64,000 nt of DNA, from assembly GCF_013388945.1 (NCBI RefSeq), contig NZ_JACAEH010000014.1, forward strand, positions 114,466 through 178,465. Direction: 5' to 3'. This document shows positions 43,840-52,398 of the stretch, piece by piece (positions within the stretch are counted from its first letter, which is position 1; each line of letters begins with the position of its first letter). The notes below the pieces were generated by a model. That model searched no databases. It saw only the letters and a program-made list of their open reading frames with translations, and was not told where the DNA came from. The translations under genes and the position numbers were made by a program. The stretch comes from Nitrososphaera sp. GTDB taxonomy: Archaea; Thermoproteota; Nitrososphaeria; Nitrososphaerales; Nitrososphaeraceae.

Positions 43840-45192
43840 TCACTTTGCCACGACGTAAAAGTCGTAGACAGGCATCTTCTGTCCTGTCTCTCTTTTCTTG
43901 AAGTAGTACTCTATCGTGGCCCAGAACGCCGGGAAAGTCTCCACAAGGCCTATGACAGGGCACAGGAACAGCGTCTGGAAGTGGAACTTTAGCCTCTTCA
44001 GGGTGCCCACCTTCGAATATCTCAGGTTCAGGAACAGCCCGAGCTGGTACGACGAGATCCAGACTATCGAGGTGAACAGCAGTATCGACCCCACGCCTAT
44101 CTCAAGATACGCCGAGTCGGCCACGGCTTCAAAGAGCGTCTCGAAGAACAGGAACGGCAGCCTGTCAGGGATTGTCATGATGTTGTAGCTGAGCTCCTGG
44201 TACTGCCACAGCGCCGAGATGTAGTTGTACAGCATTATCGAGGTGGAGGCCGCTGCAGACGCAAACCCCAGAAAATACGTGAGCGACTTGTAGATCAGCT
44301 TGAACCTGTGCCACCGGGGGAAGTTTGCGAGGTTCTGGAGCGTGCCGAAAACCCACCTGCGCCTCTGGAAAAAGTGGTCCCTTATGTTGAGGGGCGGCTG
44401 CTCCAGCAGTATGCCGCCGTGCCAACCCATGGACTCGGGCCCGTACTTTTCAAACACCTTGTAGCCGAACATCTGGTCTTCCGCAAGGGTCGGCCCGAAC
44501 TGCCACTCTATCTCGTCTTCCACGTCGGACCTGACAAGCAGGTTGCTCCCGTGTATGTGGAGAGGCGGCGGGTTTGTCATCTGCGACACGCAGTCGTAGC
44601 ACGTAAACGGCCTTATCGACTCGGCAAGTGCGGTTATCCTGCTTGCGTCTTCGAACTTGAGCGGGTAAAAGATGGGACCTTCAGACGCGATCTCTTTTCC
44701 GCCCTCTATCGATTTCAGCAGCGCAAGTATCGTCTGCGTCGTGACATAGCTTTCGTCGTCCATGTGGAATATCCAGTAGTCCCGGGTGTTCTCGCCGGTC
44801 CTCCGGCGGTGCTCGATTGCGTACTGGAGCGCCCTGCCCTTTCTTATCGCGTTTGTCTTGAAGCCCGGCTTGACTAGCACAACCTCGCACTCGACTCCTT
44901 TGAGCGTCACGAGGTCTTCAGGGTCGTCTGTCACCACCGAGACCTTGTAGCCTTGGTAGTCTATCTTGTGCGATGAGTCTATGACTGACTGGATGCCGCG
45001 CCTCACCACGTGGGTCTTGGTGGCCGACCGGGTCGTTATCTGGAATATTATGGAGGCGTCGTGCTTTCGCTTGGCGTGCTTTTCCACAAACACGTGCCTG
45101 TTCTGCAGCACCCTGTAAAGCGACACTATGGCTATCGGGACGTACGAAAACCAGAAGAACATGGCGACAAGTAGGAACAGGTTGTCCAGCAA
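43840..45192 (-). CDS. Family 2 membrane glycosyltransferase
   Basis: A 450-residue inverting GT2 enzyme. N-terminal transmembrane helix (about 3-27); catalytic domain with nucleotide-binding YKVSVVTDDPEDL, metal-binding DYWIFHMDDESYVT (DDE) and FGPTLAEDQMFGYKVF; then the acceptor motif FFQRRRWVFGTLQNL (QxxRW-like), followed by three to four C-terminal helices. It resembles egghead-type beta-1,4-mannosyltransferases and cellulose-synthase-like enzymes. It may make a surface polysaccharide or glycolipid. Confidence 0.88.
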   Translation of the reverse strand: MLDNLFLLVAMFFWFSYVPIAIVSLYRVLQNRHVFVEKHAKRKHDASIIFQITTRSATKTHVVRRGIQSVIDSSHKIDYQGYKVSVVTDDPEDLVTLKGVECEVVLVKPGFKTNAIRKGRALQYAIEHRRRTGENTRDYWIFHMDDESYVTTQTILALLKSIEGGKEIASEGPIFYPLKFEDASRITALAESIRPFTCYDCVSQMTNPPPLHIHGSNLLVRSDVEDEIEWQFGPTLAEDQMFGYKVFEKYGPESMGWHGGILLEQPPLNIRDHFFQRRRWVFGTLQNLANFPRWHRFKLIYKSLTYFLGFASAAASTSIMLYNYISALWQYQELSYNIMTIPDRLPFLFFETLFEAVADSAYLEIGVGSILLFTSIVWISSYQLGLFLNLRYSKVGTLKRLKFHFQTLFLCPVIGLVETFPAFWATIEYYFKKRETGQKMPVYDFYVVAK

Positions 45193-45351
45193 CAGATATT
45201 GTCAATCTTCATCATTTAAAACAGTGCAAACATTTTCCTCTTGTAGATTGTTCAAGAAGCGCTCTACTATCAAGAGCTGTGTACTGCCGCAAGAGTTGGT
45301 AGAGATAAAAAGGATGGCGTCGTATGTAATCTGGCTCCGGTAGAGGAAAGC

Positions 45352-45855
45352 ATGTTTCGGGCGTACATCTTTGGCAGGCAGCTCACGATGAGGCCGGTCA
45401 ACGTGACCTCTGCCGCGTCCATAGCCATCTTTGCGATGCTCTACGGCGTGATAGAGCACACGCTCCTCACAAGCCCGCTTGGCGTGAGGATATTCGTCTA
45501 TCCGCTCAGCGTGCAGCTCTTCGGCAACCTCTACTTTTACCACGTGCTGATGCTCGCGCTTGCGGTGCTGGTCGCGTTCAACCCGTTCTTTGACATATTC
45601 TTCTTCAGGTCGACTAAGGCGGCAAAGAGGCAGGCGCTCCTGTGGGGCTCTGGCAACATCATCAACTTCATCTGGATAGAGGACCTGTCCTACTGGATCC
45701 TCTTTGGCGAGTGGCCCAAGGACGTGATGACTCCCCTCAACCTATCGTTTTATGGCATCGTGTGGTGGTACCCTGTAGCCTTTGTGACTGCGTGCGTGCT
45801 GTATGCGCTCACCATACGCGGCATGCCCAAGGGCCGCGGCCTCGGGATGTCATAG
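45352..45855 (+). CDS. Polytopic membrane protein of unknown function
   Basis: A 167-residue protein with about four to five transmembrane helices: TSAASIAIFAMLYGVIEHTL, FYHVLMLALAVLVAFNPFFD, GNIINFIWIEDLSYWILFGE and WWYPVAFVTACVLYALTIRG. It ends in a basic cytosolic tail. Conserved-looking polar residues (EH, N, ED) inside helices hint at an enzyme or transporter. No family recognised. ATG 45352 fits. Confidence 0.75.
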   Translation: MFRAYIFGRQLTMRPVNVTSAASIAIFAMLYGVIEHTLLTSPLGVRIFVYPLSVQLFGNLYFYHVLMLALAVLVAFNPFFDIFFFRSTKAAKRQALLWGSGNIINFIWIEDLSYWILFGEWPKDVMTPLNLSFYGIVWWYPVAFVTACVLYALTIRGMPKGRGLGMS

Positions 45856-45919
45856 AAGCATCTTCTATCAAACACCGAACCCGTTAATAATTTTGCATGC
45901 GTGTAATAGCTGCCGGATC

Positions 45920-48124
45920 ATGACTGGGAGAAAGGCAGCCGCGCTTGCCGTAATAGTCGTCGCGGCTGTGGCAGTTTCCGCGTACTTTATGCTGTTCTAC
46001 GCAAGCGGCGGGATGCCGCCCGGCCCTCCTAACGGCAACGGGACGGGCCCTCCCAAGACGCCCCTCAGCGTGCTCTCGTCGCCTGCCACTTTTCCCTTTG
46101 TCGAGAAATGGGCGGCGCAGTACAACAACGGCGACAACCTCGGCAAGGTGGAGCCGGTGTATTCGCCAGACGCTGACGACACCAACATCCCTCTGCTTTA
46201 TTCAAACGTCTCTAGCTTTCTTGCCGGCTATTCGGCAGACCTAGCTATAGCAGGCAGGCCGGTGCAGCCGTCGGGCAACTTTACGTATGAAGGGTCTGTG
46301 TTCCTGCCGGTGAGCCCGCAGGCGATAGCGGTGGTCTACAACGTGCCGGGCTTCCCGGACGTGCCGTCAGGGATAAAGCTCGACGCGCCCACGCTTTACG
46401 CCATACTGAGCGGAAACGCGACGCGCTGGAACGACCCGAGGATAACGGCGCTCAACCCGGACCTGGGCCTTCCAGACCAGCCCATAGCGGTGGTGCACGA
46501 GCGCAAGGCCGGGAGCGCCACCGAGCTTGTCGAGCGGTACCTGAACGCAACGGTAGCGTGGCCCGGGTCAAGCCAGGCGGCCGAGTCGCCCGACGCGCTC
46601 TCGGCAACCGTGAGGCAGACGCCGTATTCAATAGGCTACGTGGACTTTTCCAATGCGGTGCAGACCCGCATGACTTTTGCGGCGCTGCAAAACTCCGACG
46701 GCGAGTACGTCATGCCGTCGGCAGACTCGATAGCCCGGGCGGTCCAGAACGGGACCGTGGTGCACGAGCCTGCAGTCGTAGACGGAAAAGAGACCGTGGC
46801 GATGCCGCCAACAACGTCGGTTGGGCAGCTCGGCAACGGCTCGTACCCCGTGGTCGGGTTCTACTACGCGGCGCTTTCAGACGCGCCCGGCGCGCACAAA
46901 GCCGCGTCGTTTGACTTTGCAAGGTGGATAGCAAGCCCGGCAGGGCAGCAGATGCTTGCCGACGTGCAGTACCCGTCGATATACGACCAGAATGAAGAGC
47001 TGAAGGTCATGGCAGAAGAGCTTGCAGCGGGCATGCCCAGCGCCCGGTTTGAGAACGCGACGAACCTGACGAACAACCCAAACGACTCGGTGTACGGCCA
47101 GGTCGCGGCGTCAGGCGACAGGGTGTACGTCGTGTGGGAGGAGTCTGTCGAGGGGCAGAACTACGACATATTCTTCAAGAGGAGCCAGAACGGCGGCAGG
47201 ACGTTTGATGGCGGCGCGGCAAACCTGAGCAGGAACGCCGGCTTTTCAGAGCACCCGCAGGTAGCCGCGGCCGGCTCTGGCGTCTACGTCGTGTGGACAG
47301 ACAACACGTCTGGCAGCAAGGAGGTCATGTTTGCAAAGAGCGCAAGCTCCGGCAACGCCTTTGGCAGGGCCATATCGCTGAGTGATCCTGCGAACAGCTC
47401 GTACAACGCGGAAATAGCGGTGGCCGGAAGCAGTGTCTATGTCGTGTGGCAGGAGCAGAGGCAAAACAGCACCGCCATAGTTATGAGGGCAAGTTCCGAC
47501 GGCGGCGCGACGTTTGCCGAGCCTGTCACGGTGGCAGAAAACGCCAGTCCCGAGTCGTTCCCCAAAGTCGCTGCCGACGAAGACTCGGTCCACGTGGTGT
47601 GGGGCAACCCCGGACAGCCGGGCCTGCGCCACGTGGCAAGCTCTGACGGCGGCGCCACGTTCTCGCAGGCCGCGTTGCTGAACGACGGAGAGGCTGTGGG
47701 CGAGGCTCAGGTGGCAGCATACGGAAGCAGCGTCTTTGTGGTGTGGGGCGGGCTGAACCTGAATACGGTGGAGAGGCTGACGTACGTGGCAAGCGCCGAC
47801 GGCGGCGCGACCTTTAGCGAGCCTGCGACAGTAGACACGATTGCCAATCCGATGAACGTAGAGCTTGCGGCGATGCAGGGTCAGAACGGTGAGCATTTCG
47901 TGCACATCGCGGCCCAGGTCGAGACGTCGCCGGGCAACGAGGAGATACTGCTCGTATCGACTGCAGACGGCAGCATTTTCACAGAACCTGTGAACCTGAG
48001 CAACAACGCCGGGATATCTGAATGCCCCTCGATAGCGGTCTCGGGCAACAACGTCTATGTCGTATGGGAGGATAGGACGTTTGGCAACAACGAGATATTG
48101 TTTGCAAGGGGAAGCGTGTCGTAG
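45920..48124 (+). CDS. PstS-like domain fused to sialidase-like propeller
   Basis: A 734-residue exported protein. ATG 45920 gives a signal/anchor (AAALAVIVVAAVAVSAYFML). Residues about 50-390 resemble PstS-type phosphate-binding proteins: DLAIAGRPVQPSG, PQAIAVVYNVPGFP, DAPTLYAILSGNATRWNDPR, SGSATELVERYL-like and TPYSIGYVDFSNAVQ. Residues about 410-734 are repeated blades of the type VYVVWEESVEGQNYDIFFKR and ASSDGGATF, with Asp-box (S-x-D-x-G-x-T-F) motifs as in sialidase/BNR propellers. A phosphate sensor or scavenger displayed on the surface is one idea; no transporter genes are adjacent. Confidence 0.8.
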   Translation: MTGRKAAALAVIVVAAVAVSAYFMLFYASGGMPPGPPNGNGTGPPKTPLSVLSSPATFPFVEKWAAQYNNGDNLGKVEPVYSPDADDTNIPLLYSNVSSFLAGYSADLAIAGRPVQPSGNFTYEGSVFLPVSPQAIAVVYNVPGFPDVPSGIKLDAPTLYAILSGNATRWNDPRITALNPDLGLPDQPIAVVHERKAGSATELVERYLNATVAWPGSSQAAESPDALSATVRQTPYSIGYVDFSNAVQTRMTFAALQNSDGEYVMPSADSIARAVQNGTVVHEPAVVDGKETVAMPPTTSVGQLGNGSYPVVGFYYAALSDAPGAHKAASFDFARWIASPAGQQMLADVQYPSIYDQNEELKVMAEELAAGMPSARFENATNLTNNPNDSVYGQVAASGDRVYVVWEESVEGQNYDIFFKRSQNGGRTFDGGAANLSRNAGFSEHPQVAAAGSGVYVVWTDNTSGSKEVMFAKSASSGNAFGRAISLSDPANSSYNAEIAVAGSSVYVVWQEQRQNSTAIVMRASSDGGATFAEPVTVAENASPESFPKVAADEDSVHVVWGNPGQPGLRHVASSDGGATFSQAALLNDGEAVGEAQVAAYGSSVFVVWGGLNLNTVERLTYVASADGGATFSEPATVDTIANPMNVELAAMQGQNGEHFVHIAAQVETSPGNEEILLVSTADGSIFTEPVNLSNNAGISECPSIAVSGNNVYVVWEDRTFGNNEILFARGSVS

Positions 48125-48146
48125 GGAGGGGGGTTGTTTCCAGTGG
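48123..48146 (+). repeat. 24-bp dispersed repeat, copy B
   Basis: It matches 13039-13062 (opposite orientation) at 23 of 24 positions. It begins within the stop codon of the PstS-propeller gene (TAG 48122-48124), so it lies at a 3' end, as copy A does. Confidence 0.7.
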
Positions 48147-48157
48147 GTTATGCAGAA

Positions 48158-48182
48158 AAAATGTTACATCATGTAACATTTT
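48158..48182. promoter_or_regulatory. Long perfect palindrome with adjacent half-site
   Basis: AAAATGTTACAT and ATGTAACATTTT are perfect 12-bp inverted arms around a single C. A third copy of the half-site (AAAATGTTACA) follows in the AAAAAATGTTACAATTTT string at 48190-48207. It lies between the PstS-propeller gene and the O-methyltransferase gene. It may be a regulator-binding site or a terminator hairpin. The region 48208-48348 shows no gene. Confidence 0.6.
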
Positions 48183-48348
48183 GAGCACGAAAAAATGTTA
48201 CAATTTTGAGGGCCGGGTGACCTGGCTGCAATTAGTTCTTTTATAGCGACGGTGACGTCTGCAGGTTGCAGGGGAAAAGGTATAGACTGCCATGGTGCAG
48301 GTGCCGTACCCAGAGGCGGCGCGCCGGCGTCGATGAATGCAGGTGGGG

Positions 48349-48987
48349 TTATGGCCGCAGCTTTATCGTTATTTCCTCGCCCATGCCGATGGGAACGGTC
48401 ACCGACTCGGCATCCGGCCTGCCTTTCACGTACCTGGAGTACTTGCTCATTTCTGCGACAAGATTCTCGGGATGGAGTATGTTGTCGGCTGCTATTATGC
48501 CTCCTGTCCTTACCATCGGAAAGACCAGATCGAAATAGTTGATCGCGTTTTCCTTGTCCGCGTCGATAAAGACAAAATCAAATGGCGTATCATCATAACT
48601 TGCCTGCATCTCTTTCAACACATCGATGGCCGTGCCCCGGCGTACGTCGATCAGGCTGTCAACGCCTGCTTCTTCAAAGTTCTTTCTAGCCCTGTTAGTT
48701 TTTGCCGGGTTTTCGTCAATGGTAATGATGGGTTTTGCATGATCACTATTGTTGTACTTTATTGCGTCAACAAACCAGAGCGTGGAATAGCCTGTTGAAG
48801 TACCGACTTCCAGGATTCTTTTGGCATTGATGGCTTTCAGCATTATGTTAAAGTAGACACCCGTGTCGCTTGTTATGGCAAGCATCATTTCGCTTTCTGG
48901 AATTGTTGCCTGCCCTGAGCGCTCTTTGTCTGCCTGTTCTCCAAGCCTGCAGAGAACCTGCGATATTTTTTGATCTAGGTTGTGCAT
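48349..48987 (-). CDS. SAM-dependent O-methyltransferase
   Basis: A 212-residue class I methyltransferase of the catechol/caffeoyl-CoA type. SAM motif I is RILEVGTSTGYSTLWFVDAI (about 54-73), motif II includes IITIDENPAKTNRARKNFEE and the metal-binding region is FDFVFIDADKENAINYFDLV (about 131-150), followed by GGIIAADNILHP. It transfers a methyl group to a hydroxylated small molecule in a divalent-metal-dependent way. Substrate unknown. The start ATG 48987 is well placed. Confidence 0.9.
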   Translation of the reverse strand: MHNLDQKISQVLCRLGEQADKERSGQATIPESEMMLAITSDTGVYFNIMLKAINAKRILEVGTSTGYSTLWFVDAIKYNNSDHAKPIITIDENPAKTNRARKNFEEAGVDSLIDVRRGTAIDVLKEMQASYDDTPFDFVFIDADKENAINYFDLVFPMVRTGGIIAADNILHPENLVAEMSKYSRYVKGRPDAESVTVPIGMGEEITIKLRP

Positions 48988-49059
48988 GTAGAAATATTTG
49001 AACGAAAAGTGGTATTTACTTTACTTGAAATGCTCGTTTCTTGAAGGCAGCGCCAAAGT

Positions 49060-49230
49060 CTATTGCGTGCTGGAATCCGTATATGAGCGGGAAAGTTCTT
49101 CCGTCAGCTGCGTATTGAGGGTATTGAGTATGCCCATTACTTCATTTCTAGAGATCATGTTCGACTCGTAGTATCCCTTGATAATGAAAATGATGACGTT
49201 CTTGAGGGCCAAGGCATTCTCTGCTGTCAT
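49060..49230 (-). CDS. Small helical protein, low support
   Basis: ATG 49230 opens a 56-residue frame (MTAENALALKNVIIFIIKGY, YESNMISRNEVMGILNTLNT) that looks protein-like. Another frame just upstream (from ATG 49303) reads MNEMFGHVQNSENNACILKE, FINSDD and would join with a one-base shift near 49230. The region may hold a single frameshifted gene. Nothing else is recognised, so support is weak. Confidence 0.4.
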   Translation of the reverse strand: MTAENALALKNVIIFIIKGYYESNMISRNEVMGILNTLNTQLTEELSRSYTDSSTQ

Positions 49231-49778
49231 CAGAGTTGATGAATTCCTTCAGTATACATGCATTGTTTTCACTATTCTGCACGTGACCGAACATTTCATT
49301 CATACGCGCCTGAAGGTTCTTACCTCTTGGGTCACCGCGATACTACGGCCAGCGGATTACTTGTTCTGTTTTTTTGACCTCATGTCACGTATGGGACATG
49401 CGTGTCATACACGGCCTGCCTCCCAAATCACGTCGAGTATCAAGAATGCTGGCAGGATACGAAATACTGGGGGTGCATGGGGGATATCGGTGCGGGGAGA
49501 AGCTGCGACGTTCAGCCATACACCCCCGTGTTGCGAGTGATATACATACGAGACGGTTAGTTAAAAAAACACCAGTTGATTTGTACTAGTCTTCCATACC
49601 ATAATGACCTTCCATCAACCATCGGATACTTTGACCGCATGTTTGTTCAAAGCACGCGCTGGGCTCCTGCTGGTCAGGTTGACCAATGAATTCAATACCA
49701 AACTCCAAGTTTTAGATGAGCAACTTTGCCTGTTTGTGGCCGCGATCCGGGTATCATCGTGTTATACGAGAAGGCAGA
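49231..49778. other. Gene-poor interval
   Basis: 548 nt between the weak small frame and the next small gene. Several open frames exist (for example + strand 49374-49589), but none has a recognised motif and they compete with each other. It could hold decayed sequence; I see no repeat or RNA gene. Confidence 0.4.
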
Positions 49779-50045
49779 ATGTCCTGCGTGACGCGCACCA
49801 AGACCGACAAAGTCATAGAGATATGGGCCAACGAGGAAGGAACAGAGTATGCGATAAGAACGAGCAAAGATGAAAAATTCCGTTATGCAACAAAAAGCGG
49901 AATCGTCTACAACCACGTTGTGGAAGGTCTTCCATGCGTTCTAGACCTGCCTGAAAGCATCTATGACTGGAAGCTTATTCTTCGCCATTGGATACGAGAA
50001 AAGCGCGAGCAGGCATATCTGCAAAAGTTCGTGTATGGGACATGA
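49779..50045 (+). CDS. Small protein of unknown function
   Basis: An 88-residue protein from ATG 49779. It begins MSCVTRTKTDKVIEIWANEE and has a mixed strand pattern (GTEYAIRTSKDEKFRYATKS) then a basic helix (DWKLILRHWIREKREQAYLQ). An earlier ATG at 49716 adds 21 residues without support. No family recognised; the second half looks like a small alpha/beta regulator or binding domain. Confidence 0.55.
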   Translation: MSCVTRTKTDKVIEIWANEEGTEYAIRTSKDEKFRYATKSGIVYNHVVEGLPCVLDLPESIYDWKLILRHWIREKREQAYLQKFVYGT

Positions 50046-50172
50046 CAGTAAAATTTCTATTGAGCAGGCAGGCATCTTAAGCCGCGATGCCGGCTAGTCC
50101 CAGTTGCAGCTAAATTCATACGTTATTTTCTTCTATAACCCTTATTAACTACATACAACCTCTGCGAGTTCC

Positions 50173-50358
50173 ATGCGGCATCCTGATTCGGCAGTCGACG
50201 AGTATGTGAAACTCGCAAAGCTTGGGGTCAGGATAGATCAATTGGTAGAGCTGTCGCTTTCTGCTGACGAGCTGAGAACGCTACTGAAAAATATTGAGAG
50301 ACTCCTCGAAGCATCCGAGAAGAGGGACAATCGCGTGGTCATAAGTCATACACCATAG
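50173..50358 (+). CDS. Tiny helical protein sharing a module with nearby regulators
   Basis: A 61-residue protein containing YVKLAKLGVRIDQLVELSLS followed by ADELRTLLKNIERLLEA. The pattern (L-x-x-x-G-V-x-x-x-x-L-x-x-x-S/L, then a D/E-E-L helix) recurs in the 51324 protein and at the N-termini of the two winged-helix regulators at 51649 and 54916. It may be a stand-alone oligomerisation module that modulates those regulators. This is inference. Confidence 0.6.
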   Translation: MRHPDSAVDEYVKLAKLGVRIDQLVELSLSADELRTLLKNIERLLEASEKRDNRVVISHTP

Positions 50359-50414
50359 GAAGTGATTTTCTGTCCTTGCACCCAGCCAGCTGTCCTGCTT
50401 GTGGTCCAACGCAG

Positions 50415-50660
50415 CTACGATTTTTTTTCAGCTGAATATTCTTGCAGGTATTTTTGGAAAATACTCATCAGGGTCGCGGCGGAATCGTGCATCAACAGCT
50501 CAAACGCTGTCTGCACTTTTTCAGGGGAAGTGCAGTAGGTTTCATCCAGTACTATGTTATGCTGCTCTTTGAGTTCGCTCAAGATGGCACGCCTCACCTT
50601 GGGCCCAAGAACGTCGAGAGTCTTGTCAACCGCCAACCACACGCGGCTATCAATGCTCAT
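50415..50660 (-). CDS. NitrOD5-like small protein
   Basis: An 81-residue protein: RVWLAVDKTLDVLGPKVRRA then ILSELKEQHNIVL and PEKVQTAFELLMHDSAATLM. This pattern of a helical LDVxGPxVK-x-A-I-L-x-x-L core followed by a second helix pair recalls the NitrOD5 domain described in Nitrososphaera. A paralogue sits at 52715-52981. NitrOD5 proteins are proposed signal-output modules; direct function is unknown. Confidence 0.65.
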   Translation of the reverse strand: MSIDSRVWLAVDKTLDVLGPKVRRAILSELKEQHNIVLDETYCTSPEKVQTAFELLMHDSAATLMSIFQKYLQEYSAEKKS

Positions 50661-50859
50661 CTGCTCAACTTGTATAAAGCAGTCTTATAGTCGTTCTGAT
50701 GCGCAATGAGTCCGACTGGTCGGATGTGTAGACCTATGGACAGGCTCCTAATCGGTTGCTATCAGTGTCACTTTTACACCTTTTTCCGGCCCTCGTCGCC
50801 ATGAAATCTCGTCCATGCGGGTATCAGGTAGTTATAATTCCGGATATCCACCTACCACG

Positions 50860-51177
50860 ATGGTTCACATTTGCAAGGGCTTCTGCGAACGTTTCAGGGC
50901 CAACAAAGAGCAGAAAAGGGGTCGTTACGAGGTGGGTTTCCGGCTTTGTCGAACATGCTTTGTATGGATGATTGTCACAGAAAAATTCTGCCCCTGCTGT
51001 CGATCGCAACTCCGGACCAGGCCTCGCAGCAGGCGCAACAAGGAAAGATTGCGCGCCATTTTTGCCAAGGGAGATGTTCAAATGCAATCAGCCTGCCGCC
51101 GGGTATTTGCACAAAGAGAGATATTCGATGGCGGTTCGGCAGAATGGATCTCCGCGCAGGCAGCGAACGTTTCATGA
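50860..51177 (+). CDS. Small cysteine-rich zinc protein
   Basis: A 105-residue basic protein from ATG 50860: MVHICKGFCERFRANKEQKR, RYEVGFRLCRTCFVWM and KFCPCCRSQLRTRPRSRRNK. The Cys arrangement (C-x3-C, C-x2-C, C-P-C-C) is a pattern I know from many small thaumarchaeal proteins. Two zinc sites are likely. The C-terminal part is less structured. Function unknown; nucleic-acid or protein binding is plausible. Confidence 0.7.
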   Translation: MVHICKGFCERFRANKEQKRGRYEVGFRLCRTCFVWMIVTEKFCPCCRSQLRTRPRSRRNKERLRAIFAKGDVQMQSACRRVFAQREIFDGGSAEWISAQAANVS

Positions 51178-51323
51178 AACTTGTGCTATATCGATTCTGG
51201 AGCGAAAGTTGCAGGTTTCGTTCGATGGGAGCTGAAAGAGCTCTACATAAAATATCCTACAATGCATGAAAAATCTAACAAACAACCTTTGCATTACCCG
51301 CCGCGCAGACGTGGCTCCGGCAG

Positions 51324-51518
51324 CTAAAATGGCAAACTCTGTACAGGATTGTTTTCGCGCTTTCTCTCAGAACTTCTCAAAAGTAAGACGGTCAGTTTCT
51401 CCCTAAGATCCAACAATTCGTCCAATGACAGATTGTGTTTAAGGAGCCCGCCAATATCTACCCCCATTTCTGATAGATCGTCCGTAACACGCTTCAAATT
51501 ACGTGTATCATTGCTCAT
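51324..51518 (-). CDS. Tiny helical protein with the same shared module
   Basis: About 64 residues from ATG 51518 (an in-frame upstream start at 51542 is possible). The core VTDDLSEMGVDIGGLLKHNL then SLDELLDLREKLTVLL matches the module seen in the 50173 protein and in the two winged-helix regulators. It ends RENNPVQSLPF. Probably an all-helical dimer; role inferred only. Confidence 0.55.
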   Translation of the reverse strand: MSNDTRNLKRVTDDLSEMGVDIGGLLKHNLSLDELLDLREKLTVLLLRSSERKRENNPVQSLPF

Positions 51519-51648
51519 TCTCATTACCAACCCTGCAGACAACTATATGGGACCGCGATATTTCTCAGTTATGGAAGACTCGTATATAGAAAAAACTAGG
51601 AAGAATCGAGGCTGGTATGGGCCTGCAGCAGCAACCACGCAGGCTTGC

Positions 51649-52398
51649 CTAGGAAGAGTCAATAACCTGGCGGTAACAATCGCTGTTCCTGCCGATTGAT
51701 TCGACTGATTCGCTCCAGAAGACATTTCTTACCCCATCACATGATTTGATGCGGTCTATCAGCAACAACAGTTCATGATTGGTCCTGAAGATCACCTCCA
51801 CCTTTATGTCAATGGTGTTCTCGCCGAGCGTCCTTGTAACCGAGGTCACAGTATTACTCATATCCAGGATATCCTTTCCTACAATGGCTGTTTTTCCATT
51901 GGTTGTAGATACAAACAGGGTCGCTGTCCTCCATCCAAACTTTTCCACTCTGAGCGTATAGTGCCTTTCGACCAGATTCGACTCTAGCCTTTTTCTCCTC
52001 CTCTGTACAGTGCTCAGCGGGATGCCCAGCTCCCGAGATAGCATCAAAGAGGACACGTATCCGTTAGAAGAAAAAAGATGCCTCAATATCTTCTTGTCAG
52101 GCTCTGATAGAACGGGGATATATTCACCATTGTTTTTCGGCCTCCCCGGCCTCCTGTGCATTGAACTGGCTCTTACCAGGTTTTGAAGGCTGTCTAACAA
52201 CTCGCTCAGATTCTCCATCGGAAGCGAACTGAACGCATCTGTGTCAACTCCTAGGCTCTCAAGCTCTCCGAGGATTTCGTGCCGGGATTGGTGCTTGCTG
52301 GCTGCATGGCTGACCGCAGAGTGGATATCGAAATCCTGGTTTTTGTTCTTTGACTCATTGTCATGTAAGGTTTTTAGTGCTGGTTCTACCTGTGTCAT
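51649..52398 (-). CDS. Winged-helix (Lrp-like) regulator, paralogue 1
   Basis: About 249 residues from ATG 52398. It has the helical module (GELESLGVDTDAFSSLPMEN, about 44-75) and a Pro/Arg linker (RRPGRPKNN). A winged helix follows (DKKILRHLFSSNGYVSSLML then GIPLSTVQRRRKRLESNLVE, about 100-150), then a C-terminal alpha/beta domain with TVTSVTRTLGENTIDIKVEV. A close paralogue lies at 54916-55599, and both flank glmS, suggesting control of the glmS/exopolysaccharide region. Confidence 0.78.
   Translation of the reverse strand: MTQVEPALKTLHDNESKNKNQDFDIHSAVSHAASKHQSRHEILGELESLGVDTDAFSSLPMENLSELLDSLQNLVRASSMHRRPGRPKNNGEYIPVLSEPDKKILRHLFSSNGYVSSLMLSRELGIPLSTVQRRRKRLESNLVERHYTLRVEKFGWRTATLFVSTTNGKTAIVGKDILDMSNTVTSVTRTLGENTIDIKVEVIFRTNHELLLLIDRIKSCDGVRNVFWSESVESIGRNSDCYRQVIDSS

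Noticed and set aside
49178..49540. 120-residue + strand frame in a gene-poor stretch
   Set aside because: Cys/His/Arg-rich random-looking composition, competing frames on both strands, no recognisable family.
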